NCBI GenBank assembly: GCA_934524985.1
Contig: CAKSYT010000005.1
Location: forward strand, 1-64,000
Length of the DNA stretch: 64,000 bases
Source of the DNA: an uncultured Faecalibacterium sp.
GTDB taxonomy: Bacteria > Bacillota > Clostridia > Oscillospirales > Ruminococcaceae
Direction: 5' to 3'
A program made the translations under genes and the position numbers. The notes below the pieces were generated by a model that worked only from the letters and a program-made list of their open reading frames with translations, was not told where the DNA came from and searched no databases. Numbering within the stretch: position 1 is the stretch's first letter; every line of letters begins with the position of its first letter. This document shows positions 24,854-32,953 of this stretch, piece by piece.

Positions 24854-26071
24854 TTACCCAAACAGGCTTTTGGTGTTGTGAGAGTATACAGACAGTACTA
24901 AACCGACACAGATATACAACATAAGCACCGAGCTGCCGCCTGCGGAGTAGAAAGGCAGGGTGACGCCGATGACCGGCAGCACCCGCAGATTCATGCCCAC
25001 GTTCACGGCGATCTGTGCCATCAGGGCACCGCCGATACCGGCGCAGATGTAGCTGCCCAGCAGATCCTCGCTGCGGGCACCGGTGGCAAAGGTCTTGATC
25101 ACCAGCGCCAGCAGAACGCCAAGCACCACACAGCAGCCCACAAAGCCCGCCACGTTGCCGATCCAGCTGAGGATGAAGTCGTTGTGGGCGTTGGGCACGC
25201 TGTAATATCGGCCGCTGAATAAGCCGTTGCCGAAGATGCCGCCGGAGCCCAGCGCGATCTCGCCGCGCTGCTGCTGGTAGATGATGTTCTTCCACACCGT
25301 CTCGCTGGGTGCCCAGCCGGTGGTGTTTTCCGGGTCCAGCACCGCCAGAATGCGGTACCACTGGTATCCCTTGCCGATCTTATCGCTGAAAAAGGCGAAG
25401 GCCACCGCCACGGCAGCGCCCGCCGCCGCAAAGGCTGCAAAGATATACTTCCAGCTCAGCCCCGCCGCAAACATCATGCAGCAGCCGATGATGCCGTAGA
25501 TGATGGCCGTGCCGTCGTCGCCCTGCACATGGATGATGGCAATGGGAACCAGCAGGTGCAGCAGCAGCTTTGCCAGCTCCTTTGGTTCATTGATGCGGCT
25601 GCGCACGTTGTTCAGGTGCATGGCAAAGGTCAGGATAAAGCTGATCTTTGCCAGCTCTGTGGGCTGGAAGGTAAAGCCGCCCAGCTTGTACCACGAGTAG
25701 TTGTCGGTATCACCGGCATTGTAGCCGATGGTCAGCGGGCCGATGGATACGTTGCGGATGACCAGCGTGGGCAGCACCAGACCCCACGTCAGCACAACAT
25801 GCACCGGCCACACCTTTACAAGGCTGCGGTAGTCCACGCAGGAGAGCAGCAGCGCGATCACAATGCCAATGGCGGCAGCGCCCGCCTGCACCAGTGCGCG
25901 GCGGTAGTCGCCAATGCCGATGATGGCACCGGTCACCTCGTCGGTGGCAAAGCCGTTGCCCTGCTTGGCTGCCCACGAGGACAGCGCCAGCACCGCCATA
26001 ACACTGCTGAAAATGCACAGTAGCAGATAGATCTTATCGCTGCGCTTAAAATATTGTCGAATGCTATCCAA
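24854..26071 (-). CDS. rodA: SEDS peptidoglycan polymerase RodA
   Basis: A 405-residue membrane protein with about ten helices, a glycan-chain polymerase of the SEDS family that works with a class B penicillin-binding protein in side-wall growth. Signatures are FQPTELAKISFIL (about 136-148), the loop HNDFILSWIGN (about 296-306) carrying the likely catalytic Asp, and the C-terminal PVIGVTLPFYSAGGSS. The TTG at 26071 is preferred: an AAAGGCGG site lies 8 bases upstream, whereas the GTG at 26080 overlaps that site. RodA is favoured over FtsW by length and the single-gene setting, but the split is not certain. Confidence 0.88.
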   Translation of the reverse strand: MDSIRQYFKRSDKIYLLLCIFSSVMAVLALSSWAAKQGNGFATDEVTGAIIGIGDYRRALVQAGAAAIGIVIALLLSCVDYRSLVKVWPVHVVLTWGLVLPTLVIRNVSIGPLTIGYNAGDTDNYSWYKLGGFTFQPTELAKISFILTFAMHLNNVRSRINEPKELAKLLLHLLVPIAIIHVQGDDGTAIIYGIIGCCMMFAAGLSWKYIFAAFAAAGAAVAVAFAFFSDKIGKGYQWYRILAVLDPENTTGWAPSETVWKNIIYQQQRGEIALGSGGIFGNGLFSGRYYSVPNAHNDFILSWIGNVAGFVGCCVVLGVLLALVIKTFATGARSEDLLGSYICAGIGGALMAQIAVNVGMNLRVLPVIGVTLPFYSAGGSSVLMLYICVGLVLSVYSHNTKSLFG

Positions 26072-26147
26072 AGAGAGCACCGCCTTTCGTCAGAACAGTC
26101 TGCCGGGGCGCGCCTGCGTACAGGCGATAAAAACCCAGCATATCGCT

Positions 26148-26176
26148 ATTATACACAAATCCCCGTGCCAATGCAA
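26148..26176 (-). promoter_or_regulatory. promoter of rodA
   Basis: TTGCAT (26171-26176), 17 bp, TATAAT (26148-26153) on the minus strand. Confidence 0.6.
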
Positions 26177-26217
26177 TGCGCCGGGTGTGACGGAATGGTA
26201 AAACATTGCCGGGAAGC

Positions 26218-26246
26218 TTGACAAAGCCCCGGCGGCATCCTACAAT
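26218..26246 (+). promoter_or_regulatory. promoter of the secreted peptidase gene
   Basis: Consensus TTGACA (26218-26223), 17 bp, TACAAT (26241-26246). Confidence 0.75.
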
Positions 26247-26317
26247 GAACCTGTGGACGCAGCCTTGCGTACAACAGCCCCGGCAGTGTGCCGGGGGAGA
26301 GGAACGGAAAAGAAGAA

Positions 26318-27538
26318 ATGGAACATACAGTTTATCGCCGCCTGCTCAGCGCGGTGTGCGCCATTGCGCTGGCCTTTACGGCAGTGTGCCCGGCAGTAGC
26401 CGCTGCGCCGGAGGAGACCACCGGCACCCCCCAGACCCTGACCGCCTCTGAGGTGCAGGAGATGCAGCAGACAGATGCCGCCGTCACCGCCCTGACCGAC
26501 AGCGCCGCTTACGCCGGAATGTCGGAGGAAGAGCGTCAGGCCGCAGCGCTGGCACAGCTGGATGCGCTGGCGGCGCAGGGGCTTATAAAAAAGGACAGCA
26601 TCTATGTGGATGCGGAAAACGGCATGATAAGCTTTACTTACAGCTGCGGCGCGCTGGGCGGTATTCTGCTCACTGACACCGAGAGCGAGGCAGACGCCGC
26701 CCTGCCCGGGCCGGAGCTGCCGGAGCTGGAGGATGCGCCCGCCCTGCTCGCCGCCGAGAACGGCACCGTGGGCAATGCAGTCATCTACTATGCCTTTGAT
26801 AACGGGGTAAACAGCAACCGCTACCCCTACTATTCTTATATGAAGGACTACTGGAGCGGTTTCGGGCTGGACACCCATCTGGACATGATGGTGACCGTCT
26901 CTGACCTGAAGCGGATGGCGGACTACGACCTTGCCATCCTCAGCGCCCACGGCGCGTACTATACCTATGAGTACGGCTGGCTGTGGAAAAAGCAGGCCAC
27001 CGCGCCCATCCTTCTGCTGCTGGAAAAATCTGATTTCTGGAACGACCTGCGCTACGGCATGGATCTGCTCAGCCACCGGGTCATCAAGGTGAACGGCTGC
27101 TACGCCGTCACCGGAGGCTTTTTCAGCAATGCCTACCGGGGCGGCAAGCTGAACGGCACCATCGTGCTCTCGGAGACCTGCGAGTTCTACGGCCGCAGCG
27201 GCCATGTGGACACCACTCTTTCGGACGGGCTGCTCTCCGGCGGGGCAGCGGCTGTGGCGGGCTTTGTGAACAACGTATACAGTGTATATTCCCGCAGTAT
27301 GATGTGGGCGACCGTGAACCGCCTGATCGAGGGCGAGACCTTGCAGCAGGCCATTGATTACGGCCTTGAGGTCTACGGCGAAAACGACATCGTGTGGTAT
27401 CTCAACCAGAACACGGGGCGGCGTCCCCACCCGGCGGCGTCCTACCCCATCATTCAGGGCGATAGCACCGCCCGGCTCACCGCGCCCGGCACGGCGACGA
27501 ATGGTGCAGCGGAGCAGCAGACCCCTGCTGCCGCCTGA
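26318..27538 (+). CDS. secreted caspase-like (clan CD) peptidase candidate
   Basis: A 406-residue protein with an N-terminal signal peptide (hydrophobic core about 9-28, AVAAAPEE cleavage region). An N-terminal pro-region of about 125 residues rich in Ala/Glu follows, then a domain that opens with AVIYYAFDNGVNSN. The motif LAILSAHGAYY (His about 214) and, about 85 residues later, IVLSETCEFYG (Cys about 291) match the His-Gly and Cys catalytic pair of caspase/gingipain/clostripain-fold peptidases. No membrane anchor or sorting signal is seen, so it is probably released. The true substrate, or whether activation needs cleavage of the pro-region, is unknown. The family call rests on the two motifs. 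Confidence 0.6.
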   Translation: MEHTVYRRLLSAVCAIALAFTAVCPAVAAAPEETTGTPQTLTASEVQEMQQTDAAVTALTDSAAYAGMSEEERQAAALAQLDALAAQGLIKKDSIYVDAENGMISFTYSCGALGGILLTDTESEADAALPGPELPELEDAPALLAAENGTVGNAVIYYAFDNGVNSNRYPYYSYMKDYWSGFGLDTHLDMMVTVSDLKRMADYDLAILSAHGAYYTYEYGWLWKKQATAPILLLLEKSDFWNDLRYGMDLLSHRVIKVNGCYAVTGGFFSNAYRGGKLNGTIVLSETCEFYGRSGHVDTTLSDGLLSGGAAAVAGFVNNVYSVYSRSMMWATVNRLIEGETLQQAIDYGLEVYGENDIVWYLNQNTGRRPHPAASYPIIQGDSTARLTAPGTATNGAAEQQTPAAA

Positions 27539-27541
27539 CCA

Positions 27542-27570
27542 TTGCACTTTTGCACGTTTTATATTATACT
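27542..27570 (+). promoter_or_regulatory. promoter of tsaE-tsaB
   Basis: TTGCAC (27542-27547), 17 bp, TATACT (27565-27570). Confidence 0.55.
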
Positions 27571-27572
27571 TA

Positions 27573-27603
27573 GGGATGGCAGAGTGTCTGCCATCCCTTT
27601 TTT
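27573..27603 (+). terminator. terminator of the peptidase gene
   Basis: A perfect 11-bp stem (27573-27583 with 27587-27597) followed by TTTTTT. It overlaps the likely start point of the tsaE transcript. Confidence 0.85.
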
Positions 27604-27623
27604 GAAACGATGAGGTAACCTTC

Positions 27624-28049
27624 ATGTCAGAATATATCACCCATTCCCGCGCCGAGACGGTGGCGCTGGGCAAGCGGATGGCCGCTGTGCTGGCTCCCGG
27701 GGCATTGATCGCCTTTACCGGTGGTCTGGGCGCGGGCAAGACCGCCTTTACCGAGGGTCTTGCCGAGGGTCTGGGCTGCACCGACCCGGTGTCCAGCCCC
27801 ACCTTTGCCATCGTGAACTACTACCGGGGCCCGCGTCCGCTGGCGCACTTTGACCTGTACCGCATCTCCACCGAGAACGATCTGTGTGCGGCGGGCTTCT
27901 ACGATTATCTGGATCAGGGCGCTGTGGTGGCGGCAGAGTGGAGCGAGAACTTTGCCGACCTGCTGGCGCTGGAAAACCCCATCCGGGTGAATATCGAACG
28001 TCTGGACGATACCACCCGCAAAATCACCATTGAGGGGGTGACGGTATGA
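27624..28049 (+). CDS. tsaE: tRNA threonylcarbamoyladenosine biosynthesis ATPase TsaE
   Basis: A 141-residue P-loop ATPase that works with TsaB and TsaD to make t6A at position 37 of ANN-decoding tRNAs. Walker A is GGLGAGKT (33-40); SSPTF (about 57-61), HFDLYR (about 74-79) and the EWSEN motif (about 103-107) are typical of the family. Its stop overlaps the tsaB start by 4 bases. TsaD is not in this window. Confidence 0.95.
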   Translation: MSEYITHSRAETVALGKRMAAVLAPGALIAFTGGLGAGKTAFTEGLAEGLGCTDPVSSPTFAIVNYYRGPRPLAHFDLYRISTENDLCAAGFYDYLDQGAVVAAEWSENFADLLALENPIRVNIERLDDTTRKITIEGVTV

Positions 28050-28756
28050 ATATTCTGGCTGTGGATACGGCGGGCAAGACTGCCGGTGTGGCTCTGCTGC
28101 AGGACGACCGCCTGCTGTACGAGGTGTATCTGGACGGCGGTATGACCCACAGCGAAACGCTGATGCCCATGATCGACACCTGTTTAAAGATGTGCGGGCT
28201 GACCTGCGCGGACATCGACCTGTACGCCGTCAACGCAGGCCCGGGCAGCTTTACCGGCCTGCGCATCGGGCTGGCTGCCGTCAAGGGGCTGGCCTTCCCG
28301 CGCGAGACGCTGTGCGCCCCGGTGTCTACCTTGGAAGCACTGGCTGCTGCCCACACCGGCGAGGGTACGGTGCTCTGCGCACTGGACGCCCGCCGCGCAC
28401 AGGTTTACAGTGCAGCGTTTGACCTTGCCACCCACACCCGCCTGTTGGACGACAACGCCCGGGCGGTGACAGATCTGGCGGATTTTGTAGAAAATTGCAA
28501 AAAGCCTCTGTTTTTTGTTGGTGATGGCGCGGGTCTGTGCTATAATAAATACAGCAATGTGCCGGGCGTGCTGCAAACACCCCCGGCGCTGCGGGGCGGC
28601 CGTGCCGCTGCCGTGGCACTTGTGGCAAAGCAGATGGCTGCAGCCGGGCAGGCTGTGCTGCCGGAGGCGCTGCTGCCGGACTACCACCGTCTCAGTCAGG
28701 CGGAGCGGGAGCGGGCCGAGCGTCTGGCTGCCGAAGCCGCAGCAAACAAACAATAA
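28046..28756 (+). CDS. tsaB: tRNA threonylcarbamoyladenosine biosynthesis protein TsaB
   Basis: A 236-residue ASKHA-fold protein, the inactive paralogue that scaffolds TsaD in t6A synthesis. Signatures are ILAVDTAGKTAGVAL at the N-terminus, HSETLMPMI (about 34-42) and NAGPGSFTGLRIGLAAVKGL (about 63-82). The C-terminal quarter ends in an Arg/Glu/Ala-rich helix, ARG-poor in motifs. It is translationally coupled to tsaE (ATGA overlap). Confidence 0.95.
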   Translation: MNILAVDTAGKTAGVALLQDDRLLYEVYLDGGMTHSETLMPMIDTCLKMCGLTCADIDLYAVNAGPGSFTGLRIGLAAVKGLAFPRETLCAPVSTLEALAAAHTGEGTVLCALDARRAQVYSAAFDLATHTRLLDDNARAVTDLADFVENCKKPLFFVGDGAGLCYNKYSNVPGVLQTPPALRGGRAAAVALVAKQMAAAGQAVLPEALLPDYHRLSQAERERAERLAAEAAANKQ

Positions 28757-28797
28757 AAGCGGAACTGTGACCACTCACAGGGAAAGGACGTTTTTCC

Positions 28798-29244
28798 ATG
28801 GCAAAACCCATTGCACTTGCCGCCGACCACGGCGGATTTGAACTGAAAGAGGCCGTCAAGGCACATCTGGAGGAGCTTGGTCTGGAGTATATCGACTTTG
28901 GCACCCACAGCACCGACAGCGTGGACTACCCCGATATGGCTGTGCCCGCCTGTGACGCAGTGGTGAGCGGCCAGTGCGAGAAGGCACTGCTGTTCTGCGG
29001 CACCGGTGTGGGCATCAGCATGGCTGCCAACAAGATCAAGGGCATCCGCGCCTGCTGCTGCTCCGACAGCTTTAGCTGCGAGTATACCCGCCGCCACAAC
29101 GACGCCAACGCCCTGTGCATGGGCGGCCGCGTAGTGGGCGCAGGCCTTGCCTGCCAGCTGGTGGATATCTTCCTGAACACCCAGTTCGAGGGCGGCCGTC
29201 ATCAGCGCCGCATCGACAAGCTGACCGCACTGGAAAACCGCTGA
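28798..29244 (+). CDS. rpiB: ribose-5-phosphate isomerase B
   Basis: A 148-residue RpiB/LacAB-fold enzyme that interconverts ribose-5-phosphate and ribulose-5-phosphate. ALAADHGGFELK (about 6-17), CGTGVGISMAANK (about 66-78, catalytic Cys) and RRHNDANALCMGGR (about 99-112, catalytic His) are the family motifs. ATG at 28798 follows GGAAAGGACG. It lies 42 bases behind tsaB and may share its transcript. Confidence 0.95.
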   Translation: MAKPIALAADHGGFELKEAVKAHLEELGLEYIDFGTHSTDSVDYPDMAVPACDAVVSGQCEKALLFCGTGVGISMAANKIKGIRACCCSDSFSCEYTRRHNDANALCMGGRVVGAGLACQLVDIFLNTQFEGGRHQRRIDKLTALENR

Positions 29245-29260
29245 TTGAAATTTTTATAAT

Positions 29261-29297
29261 TTTACAGAGAAGCTTGCATTGCAAGCTTCTCTGTAAA
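29261..29297. terminator. perfect 18-bp palindrome downstream of rpiB
   Basis: Arms 29261-29278 and 29280-29297 are exact reverse complements with a one-base centre. A-rich sequence follows and T-rich sequence precedes, so it lacks the T run of a plus-strand terminator. It may still end or stabilise the rpiB mRNA. Confidence 0.5.
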
Positions 29298-29352
29298 AAA
29301 ATCCTTCAAGTACCCGATAGAATGTTCTATATAAATTAAGGAGCGTGTTTTT

Positions 29353-29979
29353 ATGACCCCGATGATCGTTGAACATCCGCTGCTGCAGCACAAGATCAGC
29401 CTGCTGCGCAACAAACAGACCGGCACCAAGGAGTTCCGTGACCTCGTTGGCGAGATCGCAACTCTGCTGTGCTACGAGGCTACCCGCGATCTGCCGCTGG
29501 AAGAGGTGGAGATCGAGACCCCCATCACCATGGCGAAGACCAAGGTGCTGGCAGGCCGCAAGCTGGCTCTGGTGCCCATCCTGCGCGCCGGCATGGGTAT
29601 GCTGGACGGTATGCTGACCCTGCTGCCCGCCGCCAAGGTCGGCTTCATCGGCCTGTACCGCGACGAAAAGACCCTGCAGCCGGTGGAGTACTTCTGCAAG
29701 CTGCCGCAGGATATCGCCGAGCGCGACGTTCTGGTGCTGGATCCCATGCTGGCTACCGGCGGCAGCGCCATCGACGCCATCACCCAGATCAAGAAGCACG
29801 GTGCAAAGCGCATCAAGTTCATCGGTCTGCTGGGCGCACCGGAGGGCATCAAGGCTCTGCACGAGGCACACCCCGATGTGGACATCTATCTGGGCGCACA
29901 GGACGACTGCCTGAACGAGAACGGCTACATCGTACCCGGTCTGGGCGATGCAGGCGACCGTATCTACGGCACCAAGTAA
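29353..29979 (+). CDS. upp: uracil phosphoribosyltransferase
   Basis: A 208-residue type I phosphoribosyltransferase: uracil plus PRPP gives UMP in pyrimidine salvage. [13 protein letters not shown] (about 76-88), the PRPP loop [11 protein letters not shown] (about 129-139) and the uracil-binding C-terminus [16 protein letters not shown] (about 192-207) are present. ATG at 29353 follows AAGGAG. A TATATA word (-10) lies 24 bases upstream with a weak -35. Confidence 0.97.
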   Translation: MTPMIVEHPLLQHKISLLRNKQTGTKEFRDLVGEIATLLCYEATRDLPLEEVEIETPITMAKTKVLAGRKLALVPILRAGMGMLDGMLTLLPAAKVGFIGLYRDEKTLQPVEYFCKLPQDIAERDVLVLDPMLATGGSAIDAITQIKKHGAKRIKFIGLLGAPEGIKALHEAHPDVDIYLGAQDDCLNENGYIVPGLGDAGDRIYGTK

Positions 29980-29997
29980 AACATATCGATAAAAAAC

Positions 29998-30035
29998 AAT
30001 GCCGGAGCGTTGATGCTCCGGCATTTGTTTTTTTT
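29998..30035 (+). terminator. terminator of upp
   Basis: A perfect 11-bp stem (29998-30008 with 30015-30025) followed by TGTTTTTTTT. The convergent MATE gene ends just after it. Confidence 0.9.
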
Positions 30036-30038
30036 ATC

Positions 30039-31367
30039 TTACATCTCACTGCTGCGCAGAAAACGCACCAGCATGGGCAGTTCGTACAGCAGCATCAGCA
30101 GCCAGCCCACCGCGTAGCTGAAGGGCAAAGCTTCGATATCCATCTTCATCACCAGCACAAACAGGGCAGCGGCGGCCACACGGCCACCCATGTTCAGCAT
30201 ACTGCTGTTCAGGGTGACCTTCAAATCGCCCATGCCCCGGAAAAAGCCCTGAATGCCGTTGGTGGCGGCGGGCATCAGGTAGAACAGCGAGATGGTGCGC
30301 AAAAACCGCACGCCCAAATCCACCACAGCTGGGTCGGTGGCAAACAGCCGGATGATGGGCTCGGCAAACAGCAGGCAGACGGCGGTAAGCAGGATGCCGT
30401 AGGCAAATTCGATGCGCATACCGCAGTGGTAGCCCTGCCGTACCCGGTCGGTCTTGCCCGCGCCCCGGTTTTGCGCCATCAGGGTGGTCATGGCGTGGCC
30501 GATGTTCTGCTGCGGGGTGTAGGCAAAATCGTCGATGCGGGAGGCGGCGGTAAAGGCTGCCATGGCGTTGACGCCCATGGTGTTCACGATGGCCTGCACC
30601 GCAATTTTGCCCAGCTGCACCGTGGCCTGCTGCATGGCGCTGGCCCAGCCGTAGCTCACGGTCTTGCGCAGCAGCTTGCCGTCATACACCAGCCACCGTC
30701 TGCCCAGCTGCAGGATCGGCACCTTGTAGCGGATGTACACCACGCACAGCAGACAGCAGGCGGCCTCGCTGAGCACGGTGGAAAGGGCACAGCCCTCGCT
30801 GCCCCAGCCCAGCGCCTCCACAAAAAACAGGTCGCCGCCAATGTTCAGCACCGCGCTGATCATCAAAAAATACAGCGCGCTCTTGCTGTCGCCCAGCGCA
30901 CGCATGGTGGCAGCAAGGAAATTATAGAAGAAGGTGAAGATCAGCCCCGCAAACACGATGCGCAGGTAGTTCACCGCAATGGGCAGAATGGCGGTGGGCA
31001 CTTGCAGCAGCCGCAGCAGCGGGTCTGCCAGCAGCACGCACAGGGCAGAGAAGGTCAGGGAGAACACCGTGCCCGCAATGGCGGTGGTGGATACCTGCCG
31101 CTCCACCAGCTTGGTGTCTCCCGCGCCAAAGGCGGTGCTGACCAGAATGCCCGCGCCCAGACACATCCCGTTGATGAACAGGATGGCAAGAGTCATCAGA
31201 GGGTTCGAGGTGCCCACGGCAGCCAGTGCGTCCTCGCCCACAAACTTGCCCACGATGATGCTGTCGGCGGCGTTGTAGGTAAGCTGGAACAGGTTGCCCA
31301 GCACCAGCGGAATGGTAAATTTGATCAGCAGCGGCGTAATAGCACCGCTGGTCATGTCCTTGGTCAT
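30039..31367 (-). CDS. MATE family efflux transporter
   Basis: A 442-residue membrane protein with twelve hydrophobic helices in two similar halves. The N-terminal FTIPLVLGNLFQLTYNAAD segment and the VGTSNPLM stretch are typical of the MATE (NorM/DinF) group, which exports cationic drugs or metabolites in exchange for Na+ or H+. Substrate is unknown. It lies 38 bases downstream of the CysK-like gene on the same strand and probably shares its promoter. Confidence 0.93.
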   Translation of the reverse strand: MTKDMTSGAITPLLIKFTIPLVLGNLFQLTYNAADSIIVGKFVGEDALAAVGTSNPLMTLAILFINGMCLGAGILVSTAFGAGDTKLVERQVSTTAIAGTVFSLTFSALCVLLADPLLRLLQVPTAILPIAVNYLRIVFAGLIFTFFYNFLAATMRALGDSKSALYFLMISAVLNIGGDLFFVEALGWGSEGCALSTVLSEAACCLLCVVYIRYKVPILQLGRRWLVYDGKLLRKTVSYGWASAMQQATVQLGKIAVQAIVNTMGVNAMAAFTAASRIDDFAYTPQQNIGHAMTTLMAQNRGAGKTDRVRQGYHCGMRIEFAYGILLTAVCLLFAEPIIRLFATDPAVVDLGVRFLRTISLFYLMPAATNGIQGFFRGMGDLKVTLNSSMLNMGGRVAAAALFVLVMKMDIEALPFSYAVGWLLMLLYELPMLVRFLRSSEM

Positions 31368-31405
31368 GAAAAACGTCCTTCTTTCCGATTTATAAAAACA
31401 GCCGC

Positions 31406-32317
31406 TTACACGATGCTGGCGCGTCCGCTGAAAATGGCCAGCGCAGCGCGGCTGTTGCAGTTGGCCAGCAGCTGGGCTGCGGCGTGCAGGGCAGCACCGG
31501 CGCTGACCGAAGCAGGGATGGCATCGGTGCGCAGCACCTGCTGGGCGGCGCGCTGGGCATCCCGGCTTGCCACGGCGGAAACGTTATCCACCACATAGCT
31601 GTTGTAGTTTTCCGGCACGATGCCGTAGCCGATATCCGGGATGCCGTGGGGGCCGGTAAGCCCGCCGCCCAGCACCTGATTTTCGTACGGCTCCACCGCC
31701 ACGATGCGCACATCGTTCGTCCATGCCTTGATGGTCTCGCCCACGCCGGTCACTGTGCCGGCGCTGCCCACCCCGATGGTAATGGCGTCCACAAGGCTCT
31801 GGTTCTGCCGGGCAATGCTTTGCACAATGGCAGGGCCGGTGACCCGGCGGTGGTACTCCGGGTTGTCATCGTTGGCCAGCCAGTTCATATAGTACCAGCC
31901 GTTCGCGGCGGCAGTCTGCGCCGCCAGCGCCCGCGCCCCGGCCAGACCGCTGCGGGCGGGGCTGTGCCGGATCTGCGCGCCCAGCCGCAGCAGGTACTCC
32001 TGCCGCAGGGCAGGGGCGTCCTCCGGCATCACCAGCACGATGGGGTGCCCGGCGGTCAGGCTGGCCAGCGTAAGGGCGGTGGCAAAGGGGCCGGAGGCCG
32101 CTTCAATGATGGGCTGCCCCGGGGCAAGCTGCTTTTTTTCAATGGCAAGGGCCAGCATCCCCTCGGCAAGGCCGTCCCGGGCGGTGCCGGTGGGGCCGTA
32201 AAAATCCAGATACGCGTACAGATGCCCCTTCAGCCCGCAGGCGGCGGCGTAGCCCCGCAGCTCCACAATAGGGCAGGCGGTGGTAAGGGTCTGGTAAAAA
32301 TTAGAGTAGATCGGCAC
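31406..32317 (-). CDS. cysteine-synthase-like protein lacking the PLP lysine
   Basis: A 303-residue protein, the length of CysK, aligning by eye along its whole length with the fold type II O-acetylserine sulfhydrylases. The PLP-lysine motif, NPSGSIKDR in CysK, reads GPTGTARDG here (about 41-49), so Lys is replaced by Arg47. The substrate loop TSGNTG reads AASGPFAT (about 72-79), with Pro for Asn. The phosphate-binding glycine loop survives as GVGSAGTVTG (about 181-190), and GIPDIGYGIVPENY resembles the CysK C-terminal active-site lid. It may bind PLP non-covalently, bind a ligand only, or act as a regulator. Start is GTG at 32317 behind AAAGGAG. Confidence 0.8.
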   Translation of the reverse strand: MPIYSNFYQTLTTACPIVELRGYAAACGLKGHLYAYLDFYGPTGTARDGLAEGMLALAIEKKQLAPGQPIIEAASGPFATALTLASLTAGHPIVLVMPEDAPALRQEYLLRLGAQIRHSPARSGLAGARALAAQTAAANGWYYMNWLANDDNPEYHRRVTGPAIVQSIARQNQSLVDAITIGVGSAGTVTGVGETIKAWTNDVRIVAVEPYENQVLGGGLTGPHGIPDIGYGIVPENYNSYVVDNVSAVASRDAQRAAQQVLRTDAIPASVSAGAALHAAAQLLANCNSRAALAIFSGRASIV

Positions 32318-32352
32318 AAGGGCACTCCTTTCTCTTGGGATACAACACTATT

Positions 32353-32382
32353 ATCCTAACGCAAAGCCCCCGGCTGCGTCAA
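32353..32382 (-). promoter_or_regulatory. promoter of the CysK-like/MATE operon
   Basis: TTGACG (32377-32382), 18 bp, TAGGAT (32353-32358) on the minus strand. Confidence 0.6.
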
Positions 32383-32445
32383 GATGCCTTTTGGCAAAAA
32401 CAGCGAATTTCAGGCAGATATTTCAGAAAAAACTCCAAAATCCCC

Positions 32446-32474
32446 TTGACAAGGGGCAGGGGTTCTGGTATACT
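32446..32474 (+). promoter_or_regulatory. promoter of the ylxM-ffh operon
   Basis: Consensus TTGACA (32446-32451), 17 bp, TATACT (32469-32474). Confidence 0.8.
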
Positions 32475-32543
32475 CCATCCGTAAAGCAAAAAAACTTTAC
32501 AACATAGCAAGTACAGACAGCAGAGCACCGGGGGTCAACAGCA

Positions 32544-32927
32544 ATGGCAAAAGATCTGGAAATGGGGTATCTGCTGGATTTTTATGGCGAGGTGCTTACC
32601 CAGAAGCAGCGCGAGATGCTGCGCCAGTATTACAACGATGACCTTTCGCTGAGCGAGATCGGCGAGAACTTCGGCATCACCCGGCAGGGCGCACGGGACG
32701 CCATCAAGCATGGCGAGACCACCCTGAAGGAACTGGAAGAAAAGGTAGGCTTTGCAGCCCGCTACCGGCGGGTGCAGCAGAAGCTGGAACAGCTGGAACA
32801 GCTGGTCATTGACACCCGGTTCGAGTGCACCGGCCCCCGCGCCAATATCACCACCACGGAGTATGTGGAAACGCTGACAAAAATGCTGGAGCTCATCCGC
32901 TCGATGGATGAAGCAAACGAAAGCTGA
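32544..32927 (+). CDS. ylxM: YlxM, signal recognition particle-associated DNA-binding-like protein
   Basis: A 127-residue member of UPF0122. The sigma-factor-4-like helix-turn-helix is visible: TQKQREMLRQYYNDDLSLSE (about 19-38) followed by IGENFGITRQGARDAI (about 39-54). YlxM is encoded with ffh in most Firmicutes and has been reported to modulate SRP GTPase activity. It is the first gene of the ylxM-ffh-rpsP-khpA-rimM-trmD cluster. Confidence 0.94.
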   Translation: MAKDLEMGYLLDFYGEVLTQKQREMLRQYYNDDLSLSEIGENFGITRQGARDAIKHGETTLKELEEKVGFAARYRRVQQKLEQLEQLVIDTRFECTGPRANITTTEYVETLTKMLELIRSMDEANES

Positions 32928-32953
32928 TCGAATTTTGAAAGGAGCACCGCACA

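Noticed and set aside
29469..31598. A 709-residue plus-strand frame across upp and the MATE gene
   Set aside because: It overlaps two well-identified genes (one in another frame, one antisense) and has no signature of its own.
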